Positions 8,793 to 16,289 of a stretch of DNA of 64,000 nt are shown piece after piece. The number at the start of each line of letters is the position of its first letter. The first letter of the stretch is position 1. Origin of the DNA: Bradyrhizobium sp. dw_78 (lineage in GTDB: Bacteria; Pseudomonadota; Alphaproteobacteria; Rhizobiales; Xanthobacteraceae); the NCBI RefSeq assembly GCF_018449525.1, contig NZ_JAAVUS010000001.1:930001-994000 (forward strand), in the 5' to 3' direction. Made by a program: the position numbers and the translations under genes. The notes beneath the pieces were generated by a model. It made no database searches. It was not told the DNA's origin and saw only the letters and a list, made by a program, of their open reading frames with translations.

Positions 8793-8906
8793 ATGAGGCC
8801 CTATACCATCCGGCAGAAACTCAAGATCACCGCCGGCGCGGCAGCGTCTCTGGTGATGGTGGGCTGGCTCATGGTGCTGGCCATCGCTTTTCTATCGCCG
8901 GGATGA
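8793..8906 (+). CDS. single-span small membrane protein (37 aa)
   Basis: The 37-residue frame starts MRPYTIRQKLKITAGAAASL and contains one hydrophobic segment (VMVGWLMVLAIAFL) after a positively charged N-terminus, as in small inner-membrane proteins. It follows the 59-aa gene by 46 bases. No clear Shine-Dalgarno site is seen, so it may not be translated. Confidence 0.35.
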   Translation: MRPYTIRQKLKITAGAAASLVMVGWLMVLAIAFLSPG

Positions 8907-8920
8907 AGCGAGGCCGCGGT

Positions 8921-9157
8921 TCATTTGCGGCCGTGCCATTTCGCACTTCGGATCCAACTCGGGATCTCGCGATAGCAGAAGCCGTTTTTGTTCATTTCCG
9001 CGATCGTCCATCTGCTTGGATGCCGCTCCCTTCCGAAGAAGGCCCAGTCATCCGGGTCCGGTCGTTCGCCGGGCCACGTTCTGAGCCATGCTTCCCCGGC
9101 GCCGTCAGGCAAGCGGTCGGCCTTCATCCGGTAGACATCATAGACAGGCGGCCGCAT
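8921..9157 (-). CDS. hypothetical protein (78 aa)
   Basis: 78 residues from the ATG at 9157, preceded by GCGGGGGAGAAG; a longer frame to 9268 has no such signal. The sequence MRPPVYDVYRMKADRLPDG...WLRTWPGERPDPDDWAFFGR is rich in Trp, Pro and Arg and ends in a basic tail. No family is recognised. It marks the left limit of ordinary-looking sequence before the accessory island. Confidence 0.55.
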   Translation of the reverse strand: MRPPVYDVYRMKADRLPDGAGEAWLRTWPGERPDPDDWAFFGRERHPSRWTIAEMNKNGFCYREIPSWIRSAKWHGRK

Positions 9158-9494
9158 CGCACTTCTCCCCCGCAAGGATGTTCCATGCGTCGGCGTGAGT
9201 CGCGGCGGAATTGGGACCCCCGCACAAAACGGACATCCGTTCGCCGGGAGAACGGCGGAATTAAACACGGCGTCTGAATTGAAAGCCGAAGATAACTAGC
9301 GGGTTAGCTTGGGGATGAAAGAGCGGCGGCGTTCTTTAATAGTACTGGACCCTTATGCTCCGTCTGAGCCGAAGGGGCCACTCAGTCTGGCAAAAAGGGG
9401 CCATCGAAGAAAATAGCGTTATGTCAGTATACCTGACTTAAAAGATACAACCGGGAACTCCATTTGATTGGCTCTACCCAAAATGGAGCAGGGA
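9158..9494. other. intergenic region with inverted and direct repeats
   Basis: No gene is seen in this 337-base stretch at the left edge of the island. It is less GC-rich than its surroundings. GGGGCCA occurs twice (around 9376 and 9397). GTCAG-TATAC-CTGAC at 9423-9437 is a small operator-like palindrome about 58 bases before the next gene. Confidence 0.45.
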
Positions 9495-9785
9495 ATGCCA
9501 AGAGTAACAGAGGATGAAGTCGCAAAAGCGGTTGAAGACGTCCTGAAAGGACGCCCTAGCGGACGTGCCACGATCAAAGAGCTAGTTGCGGAAATTCCAA
9601 ATCACCTCAAGTTATCCGCTGAGGATTTGAAGCAATCAGGAACCAGGCAGAACGAGGCGGTTTGGGAGCAACAAGTGCGCAACATCACCTCGCACAAAGC
9701 GTCTCCCGGCAACGCAATCTACGAAGGCAGGCTTATCGCTATCCAAGGCGGCCTTGCACTTCCCTGCAAGGAAGACGTCGCTTAG
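9495..9785 (+). CDS. small winged-helix-like protein of the island
   Basis: 96 residues from the ATG at 9495, chosen for GGAG six bases upstream; in-frame TTG (9468) and ATG (9483) are alternatives. The order RATIKELVAEIPNHLKL followed by WEQQVRNITSHKASPGNAIY and a GLALP end resembles the winged-helix modules seen beside restriction and phage genes. That assignment is weak and rests on pattern only. It is convergent with the methyltransferase gene, overlapping it by four bases. Confidence 0.55.
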   Translation: MPRVTEDEVAKAVEDVLKGRPSGRATIKELVAEIPNHLKLSAEDLKQSGTRQNEAVWEQQVRNITSHKASPGNAIYEGRLIAIQGGLALPCKEDVA

Positions 9786-10378
9786 GCAAACTTCGCCTTG
9801 TAGCCGGGCTTGAACCATTTCAATTCGGTTTGGCCCGGCGCATCTTTGTCCCAGACGAACCAAGCATACGCGGTCGTGCCACTACCCTTTGGTTCAACGC
9901 CATGTGGGTAGAAGGTAATCCGCTCGCTAAAAACCCACACGCGTGCTGGCGGGATTTTGGAAAAGATCGTATTCGCGCGATTGGCCCCTTCGAGAAAGGC
10001 CAGCCGCAAGAGCAGCGCAAATTTCCGATTTGAATGCTTCACGCCGTTTTCAACAAAACCTTCGGCGCAGTTGTAGGGCGGGTTCGTTACGATGTTATCG
10101 GCGGACCATTGCGGTGTGAGGAAATCAAATCCCGTTTCGCCATAACCGCGGTCGTAAAGATCAGAGCTACGTACCGGCTGGCCTGTTTCTTCGAGGACGC
10201 GTGACATGGTGCCGTCACCACAGGCGCTTTCCCAAATTTCGCCATTGAACTTTTCGTTTTCAATCAGCGCGAACGTTGCCCAGCGAGGCGTGGGAAAAAA
10301 ATCAGGTCCGCTGAGATCAGCGAACCTTTTCATTGTGGGCTTGAAGCCGCCGTTTAGATTGTAGGTCGCGTCTGCCAT
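9782..10378 (-). CDS. orphan DNA adenine methyltransferase, phage-like
   Basis: 198 residues from the ATG at 10378, with AGGGAGA upstream. The AdoMet motif reads IWESACGDGTMS, and the catalytic motif NPPY is intact (IVTNPPYNCAEGF), as in N6-adenine or related amino-methyltransferases. The C-terminal YPHGVEPKGSGTTAYAWFVW is typical of small phage-encoded members. No cognate restriction endonuclease lies beside it, so it is an orphan, perhaps from a prophage or plasmid. The target sequence cannot be predicted. Confidence 0.8.
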   Translation of the reverse strand: MADATYNLNGGFKPTMKRFADLSGPDFFPTPRWATFALIENEKFNGEIWESACGDGTMSRVLEETGQPVRSSDLYDRGYGETGFDFLTPQWSADNIVTNPPYNCAEGFVENGVKHSNRKFALLLRLAFLEGANRANTIFSKIPPARVWVFSERITFYPHGVEPKGSGTTAYAWFVWDKDAPGQTELKWFKPGYKAKFA

Positions 10379-10435
10379 CCGAATCTCCCTGCTAGTTACC
10401 ACACTAGCAGAATCATTGATTCAGCAAGGCTTTTC

Positions 10436-10456
10436 GGTGAGTCACTTTGACTCACC
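10436..10456. repeat. 9-bp perfect inverted repeat at the transposase 3' end
   Basis: GGTGAGTCA-CTT-TGACTCACC overlaps the TGA stop of the decayed transposase. It could be the insertion-sequence terminal inverted repeat or, read rightward with the following TTTT, a terminator. Confidence 0.5.
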
Positions 10457-11355
10457 CTTTTCCGCCGTCGATTACCGTGAAAAGCTTGCGCCGCTCTGCG
10501 CTCGGGATCGGCGTAATTGGCTGTGTAGCGAGCGCAGCATCGATAAGCTCGCCCAATGGCCCAAGTACGGTCCACCACGCCCACGCCTTCGCCTCGCCTT
10601 GAGGGCTTCGTGGACGCGGCAGAGATTGTAATGTGCCACGTACAGCGCGACCGCCGCAACGTGGTTATCCAGTTTCTTTGAAAAGCCATTGGTGAGCCGG
10701 GTAAACCGGCGCTGGCCCATGCGCAGCGAAAGGTTCTGACGTTCAACGTAGCTGGTTGAAATGTACTGATCCGCGTCGCCTGATACTACCTCTTTGCTTA
10801 CTGCTACTACGGCGGCAGGCGAGTATCGACCCTGAGCTTCCTTTACGAGGTGGGTTACGCTGTAGGTCTTTACGATCACTCCATGCGAGGCGCTGTCGCC
10901 AAAGGCATCACGGACGGCGCTGAGATAGGGCTTAAAGCCGTCTGTTGAAATCTCAGGCTGCTGATAACCCGGCTGCGAAGGTCATGCAGGAAGTCCATCG
11001 TGGACTCCGTGTTTCGCTTGCCGACGCCCCAGCTAATGATGGCCTTCTGCGTCCCGGCCATGCCGATGAACACATACTGATCGCCCTTGGCGTGGACTTC
11101 GTGGCGCTGGACGTTCTTTTGCTTCTTGCCGACGAATGACCACGCCTCATCCAATTCCAGGCGCTCCGTGCGGATGCCGACCATCATGCGGTCGTGCAGC
11201 TCCATGCAGCCCATGCCGACGCAGAAGGCGAGGCTACCGACGGTACCGCGGTTGACGCTAGTCAGGCGCGCGGCGGTGCGGATGCCAACGCCTTCACAGA
11301 GGGCGGCAATGACTTCAATCTGCTTTTCGCGGGAAAGATTGTTCACGAAGCTCAT
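10452..11355 (-). pseudogene. IS1-family transposase, frameshifted
   Basis: Reading from the ATG at 11355, the first part (MSFVNNLSREKQIEVIAALC...LDEAWSFVGKK...TMDFLHDLRSRVI) is a typical rhizobial IS1-like transposase. Near 10970 one base is missing, and the family motif ISTDGFKPYLSAVRDAFG continues in another frame. SYVERQNLSLRMGQRRFTRL supplies the catalytic glutamate. Further shifts occur near 10600 and 10555, after which GELIDAALATQPITPIPSA and ERRKLFTVIDGGKG close the protein at 10452. All DDE regions are recognisable, but at least three frameshifts leave no full protein. Confidence 0.85.
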
Positions 11356-11511
11356 CCTTCGGGTTGAAGGGATGGCTTTCGGCGAGACTCTAGCAAATCA
11401 GCCCTGCAAGGCATATATTTGCTAGATAGTCATTCGCTTCGGGCTCATCCCCGGGGCGGTTGATCGGGGCCGTTGCGGCTGCAACCACGGCGGTCCCACT
11501 AATTCGTATCT

Positions 11512-11587
11512 TGGCGGCCCCGCCGGGATTCGGACCCGGACCTCCCAGCCTGTAAAAGCGAGCGTCCTACCGTTAGACCAAGGGGCA
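11512..11587 (-). tRNA. tRNA-like sequence, probably a degenerate tRNA
   Basis: 76 nt on the minus strand ending in encoded CCA. A perfect D arm (GTCT/GGAC around AACGGTA) and a 5-bp T arm (CCGGG/CCCGG) form, and five central acceptor pairs form with mismatches at both ends. The T loop has C where the invariant U55 should be. The anticodon arm does not fold into a 5-bp stem, so no isotype is given. It lies in a gene-free gap (11356-11847); 3' ends of tRNA genes are usual integration sites for islands. No matching direct repeat was seen. Confidence 0.5.
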
Positions 11588-11847
11588 GTTTTGAAGCCGA
11601 TTGCAGGGCCGTTGCGTTCCTTTTCGAGGGGAGATCGCAGCGGCCCTTCCTTTTTCCGTGCCCTTCGACGCTCGGCCAGCGCTTCGGAGGACTCAAACTC
11701 TTGTCATGGTCAATCTCCTGACAACGAGTAATACGGATTTTCTTGTCATCGTCAATGACGAAAAATAGAAACAAGAAAAAAATTGACGAAATAGCCGTTC
11801 CGTGAGAAGAGGTATACGGACAGACTTGAAACGGTCAGGAGAGACCA

Positions 11848-12702
11848 ATGGCAGGCAACGATAATGCGGGCACTGCGGAGGCCGCTAAGGCCGATGAAAA
11901 GAAGCGTTTTCGGTCGGAAATTGAGTTTCCGTATGCGGATTTAGAAAGCGCGGTAGATATCGCGCAAACCATCCATACGAAAGCCGGTAGCTCCTGTGAG
12001 CTTGAGGAACTTGCTGCATGGATGGGGCAAACCGCTACGGGCGGGACGTTCCGAACGCGTATTGGTGCAGCACGCATGTTCGGCTTGATTGAAACCGGCC
12101 AAGGAAGGGTCACTCTGACTCAGCCCGGGCGTGATGTGATCGACAACTCAGGGAATGAACGGATTGCCCGCATTGCGGCGTTTCTCAATGTCGAACTATT
12201 CCGCGTCATGTACGATCAGTACAAGGGCAATGCATTGCCGCCGCCGCCTGCGATTGAACGGCAGATGGAACAGCTTGGGGTCTCACCTAAGCAAAAGGAG
12301 CGCGCACGCCAGACTTTCATGAAATCCGCTCAGTACGCCGGATTTATTGATACGAGCACTGGTCGCTTTGTGAAGCCCGGGATCGCGCAAAAGGATGAGG
12401 GGCAGCGCCAGCAGGATAAGCCTGCTGACAACGACCGTATGCGATCGGGCGGCGGAGGCGGAGATGAAAACCCGCCTTCAATCGATCCAATCATCGACGG
12501 CCTGTTAAAGCGCCTTCCTAAGACCGGCGACGTTTGGCCTGAAGCCGACCGCAAGCTATGGCTTCAGCTTTTGGAAGGAAGCTTCAAGCTGATTTACAAA
12601 GATGCGCCAACGAACAAGATTCCTCCGCCTCCGGGTGATGCGGAATATCGTAAGGCACAAGGCTTGCCGCCTCCGCCGTATGGGGATTCGCAGGGGAAAT
12701 GA
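11848..12702 (+). CDS. island protein of unknown function with winged-helix-like domain
   Basis: 284 residues; GTCAGGAGAGACC precedes the ATG and an AT-rich leader lies upstream. Residues 20-100 (FPYADLESAVDIAQTIHTKA ... ARMFGLIETGQGRVTLTQPG) read as a winged-helix DNA-binding module. A middle helical part is followed by a low-complexity linker with GGGGG near residue 208 and a C-terminal unit (DGLLKRLPKTGDVWPEADRK, then a proline-rich end). The C-terminal pattern, a Trp before an ER/DRK helix and ending F-x-LIY, recurs in mobile-element proteins. I cannot assign a function. It lies 8 bases from the converging 84-aa gene. Confidence 0.72.
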   Translation: MAGNDNAGTAEAAKADEKKRFRSEIEFPYADLESAVDIAQTIHTKAGSSCELEELAAWMGQTATGGTFRTRIGAARMFGLIETGQGRVTLTQPGRDVIDNSGNERIARIAAFLNVELFRVMYDQYKGNALPPPPAIERQMEQLGVSPKQKERARQTFMKSAQYAGFIDTSTGRFVKPGIAQKDEGQRQQDKPADNDRMRSGGGGGDENPPSIDPIIDGLLKRLPKTGDVWPEADRKLWLQLLEGSFKLIYKDAPTNKIPPPPGDAEYRKAQGLPPPPYGDSQGK

Positions 12703-12710
12703 TCGAGGAC

Positions 12711-12965
12711 TCAAGAAACGAGCGTTAAATGTGGCGGTTTTCGAAGAGTGCTGGCAATAATGTTTAGCAGTGATTCGCCTGCCCAGATTGAAGTGGCCTT
12801 TGCAAGTACTTCAAACGTGCCTTCGGCGACATCTTCCAAAACGACGAATACACCGCCATCTCCCCCAAGATCATCAAGGGCCTGGTCCTCAAAGGTGACG
12901 CGCGAAATCTCTGTAAGCCACAGTGTTTTGTGATTGTCGATTGCAACCGATAGGTCTTCATCCAT
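12711..12965 (-). CDS. small acidic protein of the island (84 aa)
   Basis: 84 residues with AGGAG ten bases before the ATG. Strongly acidic N-terminal half (MDEDLSVAIDNHKTLWLTEI ... DDLGGDGGVFVVLEDVAEG) with alternating beta-like segments. The start codon shares CATG with the start of the opposite gene at 12964. No family is recognised. Acidic small proteins beside DNA-binding genes can be antitoxins or nucleic-acid mimics, but there is no direct evidence for either here. Confidence 0.5.
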   Translation of the reverse strand: MDEDLSVAIDNHKTLWLTEISRVTFEDQALDDLGGDGGVFVVLEDVAEGTFEVLAKATSIWAGESLLNIIASTLRKPPHLTLVS

Positions 12966-13749
12966 GGCTTCGTCTCCTGCTCTTCATCCCTCGGTCCGCG
13001 AACGGCGCGAACCTCGTCTGTCTGCGGCTGCCCTAGCCAAATATTTGATTCTTCGCCCAGATGGGCAACAGAACATCTTGCATGACAGCAAGTACTCCAC
13101 ATCCACGATTGTAACCGCCAATGGCGCAGCAATGAGGGCATTGCGGGCGTATAACCAAGACCCGCGACGCTCACAGGACACTCTGCTTCGGGTTAAGGAT
13201 GAGTTAACCATAAAGAGCGCGGCGGCCGATATAACCCCGAAAGCCAAAGACGAAGCCCTGCGTTGCCTCGAAATCATTGATCTGTTCGAGCGAAACGAAA
13301 ACGCTCTCGGACTCCGATCGATGGCGTTGAGCGCCCCGCCGAACTTTGAAGCAATCGAAATCGAAGGGGTCATGGTCTCGATTCGTCCCGATTTCATCGT
13401 CGGCGGCGGAGGCAAGAACCGGGTCGGCGCCGGTATCGTGCGCGTGGCCAAGGCACCTGATCCTGCCGGAGGCAAGATGCCGGAAACCCGGACAAGGCGC
13501 GGGGAAATTCGGCGAGAAATGGCGCGCTACATAGTCGCAATGCAGCAGCTTCTGCTGGAAGCCCAAAAGGGCGCGCTCGGGATTCCCGACCGTGACCTGT
13601 GTTTCGTGGCTGACGTGCGCCTTGGAGAGAGGATTGGCCCCGCTCCAGATCATGCCATTCGCCTTCGCGACATCCGGAGCGCATGCAGGCAAATCGTCGG
13701 CCTTTGGGAGGCAGTGCAGCCCAAGCCAGCGTTGTTCAAAAAGCCGTAG
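12964..13749 (+). CDS. island protein of unknown function, possibly PD-(D/E)XK-like
   Basis: 261 residues from the ATG at 12964; a TTG start at 12934 in the same frame is an alternative. The N-terminus is basic (REPRLSAAALAKYLILRPDG). The C-terminal half, VMVSIRPDFIVGGGGKNRVG, then RVAKAPDP, a charged helix and DLCFVADVRLGERIGPAPDH, follows an order resembling small nuclease-fold proteins that end in a lone Asp-Val strand and two helices. The match is by pattern only and catalytic residues are not certain. It starts divergently from the acidic gene and ends 194 bases before recA. Confidence 0.65.
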   Translation: MASSPALHPSVRERREPRLSAAALAKYLILRPDGQQNILHDSKYSTSTIVTANGAAMRALRAYNQDPRRSQDTLLRVKDELTIKSAAADITPKAKDEALRCLEIIDLFERNENALGLRSMALSAPPNFEAIEIEGVMVSIRPDFIVGGGGKNRVGAGIVRVAKAPDPAGGKMPETRTRRGEIRREMARYIVAMQQLLLEAQKGALGIPDRDLCFVADVRLGERIGPAPDHAIRLRDIRSACRQIVGLWEAVQPKPALFKKP

Positions 13750-13813
13750 CATTTTCAAAAGGGACCACTCCGTGAACAGCGGGATGGAAAGGGGCCAATA
13801 CCCCAATTCGAAA

Positions 13814-13828
13814 GAACATATTGCGAAC
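13814..13828 (+). promoter_or_regulatory. LexA (SOS) box of recA
   Basis: GAAC-ATATTGC-GAAC is the alphaproteobacterial LexA site GAAC-N7-GAAC, 116 bases before the recA ATG. A third GAAC follows at 13832. LexA repression lifted by DNA damage is the known control of recA in this group. Confidence 0.88.
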
Positions 13829-13943
13829 ATGGAACAAACGTGGTACAAGGTTCCCTAAGCTGAACCAATTGCTCGATCCAGACGCCCTCGATCCACACCG
13901 CCGTTTGTCCCGCTAGCGAATCCTCGCCATAAGGAGCACCACA

Positions 13944-15032
<1,089 letters not shown>

Positions 15033-15089
15033 GGGGTTTCCGGACTTGAGCTGAGCGGCTTGATTTGAGCGGCTTGGGTTTCGATACGC

Positions 15090-15137
15090 GGGCGCTGGGG
15101 ACGGTGAATAGCTGACGTCCCGGCGCCCGTTTGTTTT
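15090..15137 (+). terminator. recA rho-independent terminator
   Basis: GGGCGC (15090-15095) and GGGACG (15098-15103) pair with CGTCCC (15116-15121) and GCGCCC (15123-15128), with a small internal bulge and 12-nt loop, followed by GTTTGTTTT. A near-copy lies at 16160. Confidence 0.88.
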
Positions 15138-15155
15138 GTGCGGCCGGCAAGAAAC

Positions 15156-16142
15156 ATGACACGTCTGATCCTGACGGCTCATAGCTCCAGCGCAGGCGGC
15201 CTCAAAGGGGCCGGTCTGGCGGACATCGTAATTCCGGTTGAGCCTCGGCTTGTGTGGGGGCCGTTACCGTCAGACGCGGAACTCACCGCGATGTTGGCCG
15301 CGCGGACGACACAAAAGCCACGCGGGCATTGGCTCGATTATGTCTCCCAGCCGATTGTGAAGAAGATCGGCGCAGACGATCTCGGATTGATCGAGCTGTG
15401 CCGACGTTGTGAGACGGTCGAATTGTGGATGGAAACGGAGCCGAACGATCAACTGGTATTGATTTGGCTGTTGGACCACCTGCATGCTCACCCAAAGGCC
15501 GTGACAAACTTGGTTCTGCGTTACGTGGATGCCTCCCTTCGCGAGGCCGCACCAGAGCAACTTGCCAAATGGAAGTTTGCGGGCGTCGAAATCACGCACG
15601 ATCATCTCGAGATCGCACATCTTGCCTGGCAGGCTTATCGAGCGTCAACGCCTCAATCCTGGTTCAACCTGCTGACCAGGGATTTGAGCATCCTCCCGCA
15701 ACTCCGGCGCTGCGTCGTGGAAATGCTCGAGGAATTGCCTGGGCGCGCGACCGGACTTGGTGCATCAGAAATGCGGATTCTGGAGCTGATCTCGGCGGGC
15801 TATGGACATCCGTTCGACGTGTTTCCTCATTACAGACAGCGCTTTCAGCGTCGCGTGTTTGGATATTGGGAGGCCGGTACCCTGCTGGAGGGGCTTGCGT
15901 TGGCTCCGGTGCCCGCGATCTCCGGCCTGGCGGAATGGCCGTTCAGGATTGAAATGCACGAGTTGCGTGAGCGCTACGAGCGATACAAAGCAAGCAGCCT
16001 TTCGCTCACGGCGCTCGGTAAGGCAATTTTGATACAGGCTGAGGATTTCAGCCGGCATAACCCGATCGATCGCTGGTGGGGCGGCACTAGGCTAACCAAT
16101 GATCACCTTTGGCGCTGGGATCCGGTCCTGATCGCACCCTGA
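15156..16142 (+). CDS. DUF1835-family protein
   Basis: 328 residues from the ATG at 15156 (GTG at 15138 is an in-frame alternative inside the terminator tail). The N-terminus RLILTAHSSSAGGLKGAGLA ... EPRLVWGPLPSD matches the DUF1835 pattern, in which a Rossmann-like strand is followed by a Gly-rich turn and a W/D-x-L-x-x-GP motif. The C-terminal GGTRLTNDHLWRWD resembles the DUF3658 end that usually accompanies it. The biochemical role of the family is unknown. The gene sits between two copies of the recA terminator, so it appears to be an insertion with no operon partner, and its own promoter is not obvious. Confidence 0.8.
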   Translation: MTRLILTAHSSSAGGLKGAGLADIVIPVEPRLVWGPLPSDAELTAMLAARTTQKPRGHWLDYVSQPIVKKIGADDLGLIELCRRCETVELWMETEPNDQLVLIWLLDHLHAHPKAVTNLVLRYVDASLREAAPEQLAKWKFAGVEITHDHLEIAHLAWQAYRASTPQSWFNLLTRDLSILPQLRRCVVEMLEELPGRATGLGASEMRILELISAGYGHPFDVFPHYRQRFQRRVFGYWEAGTLLEGLALAPVPAISGLAEWPFRIEMHELRERYERYKASSLSLTALGKAILIQAEDFSRHNPIDRWWGGTRLTNDHLWRWDPVLIAP

Positions 16143-16159
16143 TGCCTAACCGCTGGACG

Positions 16160-16206
16160 GGGCGCTGGGGACGTTGAGTAGCCGACGTCCCGGCGCCTGT
16201 TTTGCT
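16160..16206 (+). terminator. second copy of the recA-type terminator
   Basis: Same hairpin as 15090-15128, with GGGCGC, GGGACG, CGTCCC and a GGCGCC end, and a following TGTTTTG. About 38 of the first 42 bases are identical to the recA copy. It closes the DUF1835 unit. Confidence 0.8.
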
Positions 16207-16242
16207 GATGTGTTATCCGCCGTCATTGCAGTAGGAACGTGA

Positions 16243-16265
16243 ATGGCCGGGACAAACCCGGCCAT
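16243..16265. repeat. 9-bp inverted repeat between converging genes
   Basis: ATGGCCGGG-ACAAA-CCCGGCCAT is a perfect hairpin 25 bases beyond the gcvP stop. It has no T tract on the gcvP side; it may act as a terminator or belong to a short repeat class. Confidence 0.55.
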
Positions 16266-16289
16266 GACGAATTGTAGGATATCGTCGTT

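Noticed and set aside
10960..10980. Programmed frameshift in the IS1-like transposase
   Set aside because: The shift site lacks the A6C-type slippery string, and further shifts downstream show general decay.
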